Shown here piece by piece: positions 1 through 12,300 of a DNA stretch of 64,000 nucleotides. The number at the start of each line of letters is the position of its first letter. Positions within the stretch are counted from its first letter, which is position 1. Position numbers and translations under genes: made by a program. This DNA comes from Sabellastarte sp. h YS-2021 (Eukaryota > Annelida > Polychaeta > Sabellida > Sabellidae). The DNA is taken from the NCBI GenBank assembly GCA_964017235.1, contig OZ024933.1, forward strand, positions 7,753,962 to 7,817,961, in the 5' to 3' direction. Below the pieces are notes generated by a model. The model was not told the DNA's origin. It ran no database searches and saw only the letters and a list, made by a program, of their open reading frames with translations.

Positions 1-594
1 GGCAAAGGGATGGAGTGATACTGCATAAATGGTAAGAGATAACAAACACTCTGATATGTATAAAAGGGGTAATAAAATACTCAGAAATCATCAATGATCC
101 AGTCTATCTATTTTATAAACTTGCAATATGAAAAGCTCAGTTAATCTTATGACTAATAAAAAACAAATATATAAATAAGGAACGTCCAATAGGAAAATTA
201 TACCACCAGATATAAATATGAATTATTAAACCACAAGAACAGATTTATAATAATAAGTCAGAATTGAGAATTTTAAATGTGTGATTATCAACTGAAATAA
301 ATTCATAACTGTAGGAGCTGTGTCAAAATTAACTGAGGCAAGTTGAACAATACTCGGCTAGTTAAGGGGTAAAAAGTCGCCTATTTTTACTACATAAGGC
401 TATAATTTCATTAATACTGGGACTTAAAGCTCACCAGAAAATAACAGTGTCCATTTTGCCATACTTCAATATGTATAACCAGTTTCATTTTTAAAAGGCA
501 AAAACTCAGCAAGCAGAGGGATAAAACATAAAACTAAGTTTTTAAAAGCCTAAGATAGCCATCACATCATTAATATATAAAATTTAAACAGACA
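1..594. other. AT-rich stretch, no gene seen
   Basis: I see no coding frame, splice pattern or terminal repeats here. Short matches to the array that follows occur, such as runs around 420-480, but they are too weak to count as units. Confidence 0.5.
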
Positions 595-1830
595 GTAACT
601 TCCTTTGAAAAATTCAAAGATTTCAGCTCTATGAGCCACATAGTTTGATAGTTACAGGGCTTTAAAGTGGCACAATGTCCATAAATTAGGTCTCTGTGGG
701 CATGTTAGAATTGTTAAAGTGACCTTAGCAATTAAACTAAAGATCTGAAACTTTTTGGGGACATAGATAACAAACAAAAATTATATATAATACAATTTAA
801 GACTTGTCACACTTAAAAATATAGAAAAAAATGTCAAAAAAGGTCACTTGGGTGAGTGTCTATGGTCCTCATACACAGGTTAAATATCTAATAAAAGCCT
901 TGATTTTCGGCAAATGTAAAAAGAACATAATAGTGTATTCCTAGATGAGATTTAAGCTCTTTCAATCACATAGTTTAACAGTCACAGGGCTTAAAAGTGG
1001 CAAAAAGTCCAAATATTGGCTCTATGTGGGCCTTTTAGAGACCTCAATGTGACCTTCAAATTAAAGCTTCAGACTTAAAATCTTTTACAATCTAAGATTA
1101 CACATACAATGTATATCTAATACAGTTCGAAACTTTCTCAGACTTACCATTTCCAAGTTACAGGGCAAAATATGTGAAAAATTTCTAAAAATGGTCACTT
1201 GGGTGGGTGTTTATGGTCCTCAAACACAGGTTAAATATGCCTTTAAAAACTTTATTTTTGGCACATGTAAAAGAACATAATAATGTATTTCCAGATGGGA
1301 TTTCAGCTTTATCAGTCACATAGTATAACAGCCACAGAGCTAAAAAGTGGCAAAAAGTCCAAATGTTGGGTCTATGTGGGCCTTTTAGAGACCTCAATGT
1401 GACCTTCAAATTAAAGCTTCAGACTTAAAATCTGTCACATACAAAGATTACACATAGAATTTATATCCAATACAGTTTCAAACTTCTCAGACTTACCATT
1501 TCCAAGTTTCAGGGTAAACCTACAGCCTTTAAATTTTTGACAGACAGGGATTACATATAAAAGTTATACCTAGTGCAGTTTGGGACTCATCAGAATTACC
1601 ACTTCCTAATTATAGGTCAACATATTTGGAAAATATAGGAAAAAATTCCTTAGTGGGGTCTTTATGGGCCTCAAACACAATTTTCTCCTCAACTTAAAGT
1701 CTTGATTTTCTGAGCATGTACTAATAATATATTAATGTGTTCGCAGGTAAAATTTTAGCCAGATGAGCCTCATAGTTTGTGACCTAGAGGGCTCTAAGTG
1801 GCCAAAAGTCACATTTTTGACCTTAAGGTG
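595..1830. repeat. Degenerate tandem repeat, about 350-base units
   Basis: The phrase CACATAGTTT...ACAGGGCTTAAAAGTGGC recurs at about 637, 967, 1318 and, more weakly, 1767. A second marker, GGTCACTTGGGTG, recurs at 842 and 1194. Units are roughly 330-450 bases long and three to four are visible. No frame stays open across units, so this looks like non-coding satellite-type DNA. It could be an old mobile element amplified in tandem. Confidence 0.7.
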
Positions 1831-2115
1831 ACCATAAGTTTTTTATTCTACGGCGGCGGCGCGATGGACCTGAATCCAATATATCCCCGACTTTTGTCTG
1901 GGGATACAATAACAGACTGGGGAATATCCTGCTATTGTTTGCCTATTCAGGGTTTGTGTCAAACCCTCATTTCGAGTCTTGTTTATATTCACAGTTGTGT
2001 GCATCTTTACATAGATAATGTGTTGTTTTGACTGATTTGCTACTGACAGAATAGTCATCAACAAGGGAGCTTTATATCTTTAAATGGTTTAAACTAGTTT
2101 AAATGTAGATATTAA

Positions 2116-2131
2116 CCCTCAAGCGACCAAG
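2116..2131 (+). repeat. Left terminal inverted repeat of piggyBac-type element
   Basis: CCCTCAAGCGACCAAG follows TTAA directly. It is the exact reverse complement of 3734-3749. Confidence 0.9.
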
Positions 2132-3733
2132 CTATTTCGGCGACTAATATGACCAAGTGGGGTCATTTATGACCCCATTGATATTATATTGAAATATTTA
2201 CATAAACATGATGGTTTCATTATTTTTTTCTATTTGTTACACCTTCTAATATATTTGTACATTGACCTATTTTTTCACAAGAAAGCTGCCAAAGCACACA
2301 ATGATAAACAATATTACATTTATTTAGACAACCCCTGCTTGGTGCATCTTGCAATATGTATGTTAAATTTAATTTCTTTTGTATTTTCTTTATTGTCAAA
2401 ATCTCATGAAGTCGTAATAAAAGCAAATAAAAATAAAGCTCCTTTGTATGAAATAGATATTTCAATATGGTACTATAACTATTTACATGCATCAATGTGT
2501 AGAATAAGCAGTGCTTTGCAAATATGCCAAGACATTTCCACAAACTCAAAAACAGATTAGTTACTTTGTTAAAGCTTGTCCAAAACATCAAATTATTGTT
2601 TGCTAATGTATAATAACATATATATTGAATGCTTGGACATAGTAATAAAGTAATAATTATATAGCCATTGAGATTTGTATTTTGTTTGGCATGATAATGT
2701 CAACATTTGCCGGGCCTGCCTGCTTCCTTTGGTTGTTCGGTTATCAAAGTTTGGTACTTCAGAATGCATCTAAATGTTGTTCTTGGCATTGTAGCTGAGA
2801 CAATGTATCTTTTATCTGAGACAATGTATCTTTCAAATTACACAAATTATTATGGGACATGGTTGCTTCTTTACAACCACCCAATGACAAAAGGTCCGAT
2901 CATAACAGATTTATGTACTGTCAGTTGGTTTCCACTGTTATTTTTTTATTTTCATGATGAGTTTCATAGCTCTCTTTGTTTTCATTTAGCATCCTTGTTA
3001 GTTTCTAATGCAATGAGATCTATCTGTGATGTAATAAGCAAAGGAAACCTTGATGCCTCATATAATGGTGTTGTTTTGCTATCCCTGGTGGTGTCTATAT
3101 CATGCCCTTGTCATAATGGTGATATGCGGGAGGATTTTTCCCCAGTTTACAGTCTGGCCTGTGTCAGGTCTGTGTTGGTCATGCTGATCATTTCTTTTTT
3201 CATGTAAATACATTATTGCAAACCTTGGCTTGATTTTTAGAGGGGCTCCTTGAGCTCATCCCGTGCCTGCCAACTTGTTACAAGCATGGTTGTCCAGGAG
3301 TTCTAGCACCACTATGGGCCTGTGTCTGGCCTATTTGGTCTTTGCTTCTAGGCATACCTTGCCCTGCTTGTAGTTTTATCCTCATTTTGGGCATTCAGAA
3401 TCTGTCTCAATGCTTGTCCAGCTGTAAATCTTTCTATTCTAGCTTTGTTGGTCATACTTTTACCCATAATAGTTGATTGTAATGCTCAGAGTTGACAAAT
3501 TACAATACTATCTTAAGTAATGTTGTCACAAATCTCATTGATCTTCCTGGGGTCATAAGTGACCCCGCAGAAGTTTTGCTTACCCTTGCCACACAGATTG
3601 GCCGATCCTTGCAAAACTCTATGAACAAATTTAAGAGAGATAGATTGACAAATTCACGGTAGAAGACATTATGGATATTAAAACGTAAAAAATGGTGCAC
3701 AAATATATATGCCCGGGGTTATAAATGACCCCA

Positions 3734-3749
3734 CTTGGTCGCTTGAGGG
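3734..3749 (-). repeat. Right terminal inverted repeat of piggyBac-type element
   Basis: Exact reverse complement of the left end, followed directly by TTAA at 3750-3753. Confidence 0.9.
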
Positions 3750-3753
3750 TTAA

Positions 3754-4859
3754 AGGTTGGTCAAATTCATGTTTTGTGATGAAGTTCTTGTTATTTATCT
3801 ACATGGAGAGACAATATATGGTCTTGTTTAAAATGTTTTTCTGATATATAACAAGTTGTGAAATAATTGCCAAATACCATTAAGATACAACGGAAATAAT
3901 CAAATAATAATTTTGCTATTCCCTTTATACCTTCATAGTTTTGCTATACATTAGTGTGGTAGTTTATGAAGTGCTATGAATAAAAACAGGATAAATTGAG
4001 TCTATATAGGGCTCTTTGCATGTGCTTAATGATAAATTGAAAGAAAAAAATTATCATTAATATACAGCTCTCATTTATAATGAAATAGTTCTTTCCTAAA
4101 CTCATGCTTCTCGCAATTAGAACAATAAATTAAGATGAAACAAGACGAATAAATAATCTAATTTGGCACCCATCAGAAGCATTGACTGAGAAAATTTGTG
4201 AGCATCTATTCAATTAACTCTAATCTACTTTAAGATTCTCTAATGAAATCATAAACACTTAATATATGTTATCAGTTGATTTTTTCTGTGTTAAATACAT
4301 TTTATAATTGGCGCTTCTATTGGATTTTTTACCATATACTAAACTCATCCCACTGCATATCTGATAAGTTGTGTCCAAACTATGAAGTTAAGTAATTGCC
4401 AAATGTTTTGTTCTAATCTTTAGTGAAATAAATTATAGTGAAGGTGCTTGAAAACTGTTTTATTCAACCTTTGAACTGGTTAAGTCATTAGTGTTCTATT
4501 GATTTTTAAATAAGTGCAGCTGTTGAAGTACAATGTTAATATTATTATCATTATTTATCAAGATATTATATTATGTAATAAATTTAAACATGTAAGAACT
4601 ATTACTGCCTCATGAATAATGAACAACATGCAACATATTTTACAAAGATAATGCATTTAAGACAGAACTGCTGTATATGTCAAAAAATTATTTTAAAGAT
4701 GTCATAAAAAATCTTTTTACATGTGAATAATGATATTTAATATACAAAGGCCTTGCAAAGTGCAACATTTAAATAACGTCTGATAGGGTATTATAAATAA
4801 TATTAAAATAAACATTTTTGTATTGATCTTGACAAATGGGAAGCCTTGAAAGGATCATA
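3754..4859. other. AT-rich stretch, no gene seen
   Basis: No open frame of note, no splice-flanked open block and no terminal repeats were seen. Confidence 0.5.
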
Positions 4860-4995
4860 GACAAATCGGTTCTTTGCCAAATCAGCCCCTGTCAAATCAG
4901 CCCCCAAAATAAAATAATTTATAGTCAAATCGGCCCCCTAGATATAGATAAATACGTGTACATATGAATTATGGTTTTTTCATTATGCACTGGGG
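4860..4995 (+). mobile_element. Half of a MITE related to 6145-6357
   Basis: It starts with GACAAATCGG and repeats the CAAATCGGCCCC and CAAATCAGCCCCC motifs. It then runs through GATATAGATAAATACGTGTACAT and a TTTTTTCAT stretch that match the body of the element at 6145-6357. No right terminal repeat follows at the expected distance, so the copy is truncated at its right end. Confidence 0.55.
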
Positions 4996-5302
4996 TTATC
5001 TGTGAGTTAAATTATAAATTTAATAATAATAATAGGAATGATATTAATTATTTGTATTAAATTGTGGAGATATGAACTTTAAGCCTATTGTTCTCTTTGA
5101 TGCCCACAAGAGGGGTGGGGGCGATGATATAATCCTCTGCATGGACATCAAAGGAAACAATCACCTTTTAATGTCTAATACTGTTTGTTTAACACTTTAG
5201 CTAGTAATCCCTATACTAAACAAATACCAAAGATCACTTAAGTTATAATCACCAGAGCCTATGCAAACAATGTAATTGCACTTTTATTATTCTAACATAA
5301 TC

Positions 5303-5383
5303 AAGTTTTATTGCACATAGGTTACAACGGAATGATTACAGTATCTTGACATGTGATGTCATCTTTTATATGTGTTAATTACT
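5303..5383 (+). repeat. Direct repeat of about 80 bases, copy 1
   Basis: This block, beginning AAGTTTTATTGCACATAGG and ending GTGTTAATTAC, recurs at 6002-6083 with only a few differences. It lies between the two MITE copies at 4860 and 6145, so the region 4.86-6.36 kb looks like a partly duplicated mosaic. The DNA between the copies (5384-6001) holds only degenerate AAGGTCATGT-type motifs at about 5388, 5470, 5559 and 5799. Confidence 0.75.
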
Positions 5384-6001
5384 CTTTCAAGGTCGTACAC
5401 ACTAGTTTCTTAACTTAAATGATGTAATATTTAACTGATTTATTCATGTTCATATGACCTAGCAGTATTTCAAGGTCTTGTACAGTCTTCTTGTAAATTA
5501 ACAGTCATAATACATACTATCCACGTATGTGGGCTCTGGCCTATGACCTTAGTCATTTAAAGGTCATGTAACGTTTTCCTGTAAAGTTAAGCTCTATTCA
5601 GATATGTTGCTAAACACACTGAACAAGTGAGACCTGATTGCTTTCATATTGTAGAATTTCTGGGAGTACTTGTAAGTTTTCATTTTTATTTGACTAACAT
5701 CAGTGACCTTGTGGATCACTGTGACCTTTGACCTGCCTCTTTGATATTTGGATCTATATATCACATGTATTAGGTAATGTCTCTGACCTTTGACCTTGCC
5801 AGGTCATGTTCTCAAATCGTTTGAAAGTTTAACCCTATTTGTAACCAAAACTGGTCGTCAGGTCTCACTATATAGGGGGTGATATTTTAAATTAAATGAG
5901 TGAATTTTATAACATTTATTTTGCCAGATAAAAAACAAAGTAGGCGAATATGTTGATAAACCCACTTCTGGTGTTTCTTTTCTGACCACTAGGGTGCTGT
6001 T

Positions 6002-6083
6002 AAGTTTTATTGCACATAGGTTACAACAGATTGATTACAGCATCTTGACATGAGATGACATCTTTCATATGTGTTAATTACAC
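6002..6083 (+). repeat. Direct repeat of about 80 bases, copy 2
   Basis: Second copy of the block at 5303-5383. It lies about 60 bases before the intact MITE at 6145. Confidence 0.75.
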
Positions 6084-6144
6084 TTAGTAAAACAACACAT
6101 AAACAGTTAACACTATTGTCATGACATTCTCATGCATAATCATA

Positions 6145-6357
6145 GACAAATCGGCCCTTTGCCAAAGAGGCCCCTGTCAAATCGGCCCCCAAAATAAAAT
6201 TAACTGGTCAAATCGGCCCCCTATAAAATAATTTAAAAATAAAATTTAAATCGGTCCCTAGATACAGATAGATAAGTGTACATCTTAATCTTCAAATTCA
6301 TAGTGCACGTATGATTCATGATTTTTTCACAACGATTTGGCAAAGGGCCGATTCGTC
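6145..6357. mobile_element. MITE with 22-base terminal inverted repeats
   Basis: The ends 6145-6166 and 6336-6357 are reverse complements with one mismatch over 22 bases (GACAAATCGG...CCAAA against TTTGG...GATTCGTC). The 213-base body is AT-rich and non-coding and repeats the CAAATCGGCCCC motif. The size and ends fit a miniature inverted-repeat element of unknown superfamily. No clear target duplication is visible. Confidence 0.75.
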
Positions 6358-7253
6358 CAGCTCCCCCTTGAAACACTGATTTGTGATTTGATCTCTATGT
6401 TGAAATTTCATTAAATTATTTTTGATGATACTAAACTAGTATTCAAGTATTAACTTGGTGTGTTAAAATTATGAAAACTGTTAAGAATATCAATATGTTT
6501 TTCATGGCCGATATTACCTAAAAATATAAAGCATATAAATTTGGTGTAATATCTCACATTTTCCATCTGTACCATTTTTTTTCTTGAAGTGACTCCATTA
6601 ATAGCTACTTTAGAGTTAAAATAGGCCTTCTAAACCAAAATTTCATTTACACTGGTTCCATCCACAACTGTATTTTACTTATACTGGTTCTTCTGATACA
6701 AAGGCTGCTACAAGACAAAATAAACTTATCAGAATTGATGTATCCATCTTATAATTTTTCTTGGTTTTAAGAGGTTTTTATCTAATATGTCTTCTCTTAT
6801 CAGTTTTGAAAAAAGTTCTGAGACGCATAAAGTTTAAAGTGATCACAATACCTATATAAAAAGAAATCTTGGTTATAAATTATGACAAAAGATAGTCATT
6901 AAATTGTTTTATATCTGTGTAGTCTCAGTGTTGTGATGTTTGCATAGGAATAAAGAGATAAGACAAGTGGAAATTTTTTCCACGACCATTACAAGATAAT
7001 TAATAAGAGCTACACTGGGTGAGATTACACATAGCGTATTCTGAAGTCTAAGCAATTTCAATGAATACAATTGGAGAGTTAGAAAATTTTTAATTTTAAA
7101 CTGGATACTTAGAACAGTTTCTAAAACAAGGGTTTTAAGAAGACTATATAGAGACTGACTTAAATGATTTGGGAATCTGAGTGAAGAAAATTAGAAAAAG
7201 GTTGGTATCATATAAAATACTGCTTATTTGTTGAAGACTTGGGTGATGAAGTA
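6358..7253. other. AT-rich stretch, no gene seen
   Basis: No supported coding block or terminal repeat was seen. Confidence 0.5.
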
Positions 7254-7376
7254 TAGGTTAATGGCCAGGTAAGTGTCCAATATTAGAAAATAATGGACTG
7301 TTTACGAGGTCACAAAGGGATTGAGTCAAGAGTCCATTATTTTCCAATATTGGGTACTTATGAGGCCATTAACCTA
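7254..7376. repeat. Long hairpin with 46-base arms and 31-base loop
   Basis: Arm 7254-7299 (TAGGTTAATGGCC...AATAATGGACT) pairs with arm 7331-7376 (AGTCCATTATT...GGCCATTAACCTA) with about six mismatches. A further TTTAAATTACAC at about 7377-7389 is the reverse complement of a stretch near 7977-7988. The hairpin may therefore be one end of a larger fold-back element reaching about 7990. Confidence 0.7.
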
Positions 7377-7453
7377 TTTAAATTACACGTCTTCCTTAAT
7401 TTGTAATTTTTAAGATGTTGTTTAACATCATTACTTTTAATTTCTATATTCTA

Positions 7454-7820
7454 GGGCCTGTATTCACAAAAGTCTCATTCTTGGAATTAGTCGTATTCTT
7501 AGAATTTTTCTTAAAATTGTCATTTTTCTTAGAAAAATTCTAAGAATTAGAATTTTTCTATTCACAAAGATTCTTATTCTTAGAATTTTCTAAGAATGGC
7601 TTTTATTCTTAGAATTTTTCTAAGGATATGAAATTGCTATATCTTTGAATTACACGTAGCCTAGCCTATGCACATATTTTTTGTTACTTTTATTCTTACA
7701 ATTATTCTTAGTAAAGAATTATTTTGTGAATACGATTTTATTCTAAGAATAAGAAAATTCTTAGCATAGAATTTTTCTTAGACTTTGTGAATCTTTTTGA
7801 ATCTTTGTGAGTACAGGTCC
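7454..7820. mobile_element. AT-rich MITE with GGGCCTGTATTCACAAA ends
   Basis: Left end GGGCCTGTATTCACAAA (7454-7470) pairs with TTTGTGAGTACAGGTCC (7804-7820) with two mismatches. The 330-base interior is made of repeated, mutually complementary ATTCTTAGAATTTTTC motifs that can fold into a long AT-rich hairpin. It is non-coding. No convincing target duplication is seen beyond the ends. Confidence 0.65.
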
Positions 7821-9302
7821 TGGTGTGTATTGTTTTCGGTTTTATGACCATTTTATTTGAAATAAATGTGAAAGGGTTTCTTTGTAAATATGCTAAAAGA
7901 CTTCTATATTTGATTAAAATCACAAAGTAGCAAATAGTGAAAGATATTGGACACTTTTAAGAAGAGAAAACCCTCGGTGTAATTTAAAGACGTTTATATA
8001 GCTTAGAATTAAAAATATTTCTAGTGAAATGCAATGCAATACATTACCTCACTAAATATAGATATGTTCACTTACATAACTAAATACTGATGCAAAGTAA
8101 AGAATTACTAATATTTGAGTATCATACTGTTCTTCATAAGGAGTATTTCGTCATGTATGTTTGGTGAGGGAGGTTTAACTTTTATTATTCAAACTTTTTG
8201 AATAATAAGTGAAGTAACTTCATGTTCAAAGAAAGAATGCAAACGGCTGTCATTCCCATATAGTGACACACCAGAAAGCGTAACAGCTTCAATTTATACT
8301 TGCTATATTTGGTATTATTTCCACACAAATTTAAATACAAGAATTCGAGTGGAAGCTCTGTTACAATTTCTTTTTAATTCTTTTTTACCACATTTGTAGG
8401 TAAAATCATCACCTGATAAAACATTTTAATTGTGATATTTTCACAGGCACAGGGTATACAAATTATATATCCCTGTCAATATGGAACCCTATATATGAAG
8501 TGAGTCATTAAAATTCCAATCTTTCGATGATAAGGAATTTCTCCCAAAACTGTTGGGTAGTAGCCAACTAACTTTCTGACAGAACTAATGACATGCTGAA
8601 AAATCTGAAACTTCTGACAAACCGTGGCCCAGTTTTGAAGAAAAAATATCACTTGGATTTTTATATCTATGTCATCTCTGATAAATACTGGCACCAGTGA
8701 GTGAAAGAGTGGCATTTTTTAAAATTTGTGTCATTAGATTACGTAGATTTCAATGTAACAAAATCTAACATAAGCTCTGCTAAAATACCTTTCCGATTAT
8801 GTGTAGAACATATTTGTAGGTGAAACACTAATGGAAGGGTCTTTAACTTTGCTTCACAGTCAAAGGTGCTTTTAAAACTCCAAGCTCCTTGATATTCGAC
8901 TCATCTCTTTATTCTGATAGTACAATTCTGATAACTTTGACCCATTTTTGTTCTCTAATTTGTAAATGGAAACGTGTTTTCATTAGGTTTATTTAGCTAG
9001 GGTTAAAGGGTGGTGATTACTAATGTTGATAATTTACAAAGTGACCAAGCATTACATTCTAAATACAGAAATTCACTGCCAATCCCTTCTGATCATGAAT
9101 TATTACTCTACTTGAATGTTCCTATTATTTATTGCAAACACCCATTGCAAGTGCTCTCTCTTCACAAATTTCACAACTAATTGTTTACCAGACTATTTCA
9201 CTCCTGAAAATGCTATTTTAGACCAATTATACACATTTTTTGTGTCACCAGCATTTATGCTGAGTGACATATAGGGATCGCTTCATCATCCAATTTTGTG
9301 GC
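7821..9302. other. AT-rich stretch, no gene seen
   Basis: Only short open frames on both strands, with no family resemblance and no splice-flanked coding block. Confidence 0.5.
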
Positions 9303-9342
9303 ATCGGCGTCGTCATTGGCGTTGTCGTCTGTCGTCGTCACA
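9303..9342 (+). repeat. Short GTC-rich microsatellite-like stretch
   Basis: An interrupted run of CGTCGTC/GTTGTCGTC triplets directly precedes the long tandem array. Being GC-rich in AT-rich DNA, it stands out from its surroundings. Confidence 0.55.
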
Positions 9343-12300
9343 ATTTGTATTCCGGACAGTATCTCAAAAATGGCTTGTCAGATTTAATTCAAATTTGGCA
9401 TGTGGATGTAACTGGTCCTGGGGGTGTGCCCAGTTTTGTGACCTTAAACTCCCACTAGTAAAATACTTAAACTTAATTTAAGTTTTTTCATTTCCGGAGA
9501 ATATCTCAAAAATGGCTTGATGGATTCAATTCAAATTTGGCATGTGGTTGTAACTAGTTTTGAAGGTATGTCCTTAAACTCTCTTATATAAAAAATTTAT
9601 GTCCAGTTTACATTTTTTTCTTTCTCCATGGAGTATACTGAAAGTAACTTGAGAAATTTCATTCAACTTTTGCAATTATATTATCTGGCCATAGGTAAGT
9701 GCCACACAATAACGTGACCTTAAACTCCCATTAATAAGAGAATTATTTTACTTTAAGTTTGCTAACTTTTGAACAATATTTCAAATATTGTGCAATTCTA
9801 GGCATTTCAGTTGTGGATGTAACAAACCTTAAACAGAACTTTCAAGAAAAGATTACCTTAAACTTGGTAACATACAGCAGTGCAAACAAACTTTGAGTTT
9901 AAGGTTGGGCAATATTTTTGGTGTTTGGAAGATATTTTATATGCTAATTAGGACTTTTTGCATCGATATTCATCATGTTCATATATATCCACCAAAAATG
10001 GTCTCTTTTGTAAGGTTATAGTAAGTTGCTGATATTTGATAAACTAATGAGTTTAAGGTTGCATTAATTTGTGTCACTAACAGCTTTGATGGAAGACATA
10101 CATGGTCAGAGTAGTCTTCACACTTACTTTCCAGAGAGTATCTCAAAAATGTCTTGATGAATTAAATTCCAATTTGGCATATTGATGAAACTTTTCCTCA
10201 ATGTGTGCCCTATTTAAGGTGACCTTAAACTCACAGTAGTAAGATACTTATATTGATTTGAAGGTTTTTTGTTTCCGCACAGTATCTCAAAAATTTGTTG
10301 ATAGATTCAATTTAAATTCGGCATGTGCTTGTTTTCAAGGTGTGCCCTACTTTAAGGTGACCTTAAACTCTCATGTATTAAAAGGTTATATTGAGTTTAC
10401 ATTATTTTTCAATAGAGTATACTAGAAATAACTTGGAAAAAATTTCACTAAAATTTTGCATGTATATGTAACTGGCCACAGGTAAGTGCATTTCAATAAG
10501 GTGACCGTAAAATCCCAGTAATAACAGAATTATATTCACTTTAAGTGTGGCAATTTTTCAACAGTATTTCAAACACTGCAATTCTAAGCATCTTTCAAGT
10601 TGTGGATGTAACAAACCGTGAAGAAAAGCTACAGGAAAAGATTCCCTTAAACTCCCTCACATCTGCAAACTAATTTTGAGTTTAAGGTTGGGACAATTTT
10701 TGGTGTTTGAAAGATATTTGATGTGCTAATTAAGACTTTAATCTTTGATATTCATCACGTACATCTGTCTACACAAGAAAAAATCTCTTTTGTAAGGTTA
10801 TAGTAAATTCCTGATATTTGATAAACTTATGAGTTTAAGGTTGCATTACCTTGATGTCACTAGCATCTGGACAAATATGTTGGGAGGACAAATATGGTCA
10901 GCGTTGTTACCACAGTGTATCTCAAAAATGGCATGATGGATTAACTTCAGATTTGGCATGTGCATGTAATTCGTCCTCAAGATGTGCCCTATTTTAAGGT
11001 GATCTTAAACTCCCAGTGGTAACATATTTATATCAAGATTAAGGTTTTCCATTTCCAGATAGTATCTCAAAAATGGTTGATGAATTCAATTCAAATTTAG
11101 CATGTGGTTGTAACAGGTTTTCAAGGTGTACCCTATTTTAAGGTGACCTTAAACTTCAACTAGTAATATACTTATATTGATTCTAAGTTTTTCAGTTTCC
11201 AGAGAGTATCTCGAAAATTGGTTGATGGATTCAATTCAGATTTGACATGTGGTTGTAACTGGTATTGATGGTGTGTCCTATTTTAAGGTGGCCTTAAACT
11301 CCCATGTATAAAAGAAATATATTGAGTTTAAGTTTTTTTACTTTTCCATAGAGTATACTGAAGGTAACTCAAGAAATTTCATTCAAGTTTTGCATGTATA
11401 TGTAACTGGCCACAGGTAAGTGTCACACATTAAGGTGACCTTACACTTCCAGTAATAACACATTGTCAGTGTTGTTATCACACTTCCTTTCCAGACAGTA
11501 ACTCAAAAATGGCATGAGGGATAAAATTCAAATTTGGCATGTGGATGTAAATGGTACTCAAGGTGTGCCCTGTTTTAAGGTGACCTTAAACTCCCACTAG
11601 TAACATACTTATATTGATTTTAAGTTTTTCAGTTTCCAGACAGTATCTCGAAAATTGGTTGATGGATTCAATTCAAATTTGGCATGTGGTTGTAACTGGT
11701 ATTGAAGGTGTGTCCTATTTTTAGGTGGCCTTAAACTCTCATGTATGAAAAAATTAGGTTGAGTTTAAGTTTTTTTACTTTTTCATAGCATATACTAAAG
11801 GTAACTCAAGAAATTTCATTCAAATTCTGCATGTATATGTAAGGTTGCAATAAATTGCTGATATTGTAGAAACTTATGAGTTTAAGGTTATAATAGTTTG
11901 GGGTCACTCAGCTGTAATGGATCACCGATAGGACCAGCATCGTCATCATACTTTGTTTCTGGAAAATATGTCAAAAATTGCAAGTAGGATGAAATTCAAA
12001 TTTGGCATGTGGATGTTGCTGGTCATTGACATGTACTCTATTTTAAGATGACCTTAAACTCCCATTTATAATACATTTATATTGAATTTTACTTTTGCAA
12101 TTTGTGGGCAATAGATTCAAATCATATTTGGTACGTGGATGTAACTGATCAAGGTGTGGCCCACTTTAAGGTGACCTTAAACTCCCAGTGATAATATAAC
12201 TACATTGAATTTAAGTTTTTCAATTTCTGGAGAGTATTTCAATTGTGCATGACAGATTGAATTTAAATTTGGTATGTATCTAGTTCTGAAGGTGTGCCCT

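Larger units (their letters stand above)
2116..3749. mobile_element. piggyBac-type DNA transposon, apparently non-autonomous
   Basis: The element is bounded by TTAA on both sides (2112-2115 and 3750-3753), the target site that piggyBac elements duplicate. Perfect 16-base terminal inverted repeats CCCTCAAGCGACCAAG lie at 2116-2131 and 3734-3749. Beginning with CCC is typical of the family. Inside each end is an 18-base near-palindrome of the form GGGGTCAT..ATGACCCC (2159-2176 and 3715-3732), and a third copy sits at 3549-3566. The left end carries about 26 extra bases between terminal repeat and palindrome, partly repeating the terminal repeat. At 1.63 kb it is shorter than autonomous piggyBac copies. 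I could not recognise a DDD transposase in any frame, so it was probably moved in trans or is decayed. Confidence 0.85.

Noticed and set aside
2189-2591. Opposing 123-residue frames on both strands inside the piggyBac-type element
   Set aside because: They mirror each other, are low-complexity and AT-driven, and show no transposase motif.
2707-3207. 166-residue plus-strand frame inside the same element
   Set aside because: No DDD or cysteine-rich C-terminal motif of piggyBac transposases on either strand, and the residue make-up is not that of a known domain.
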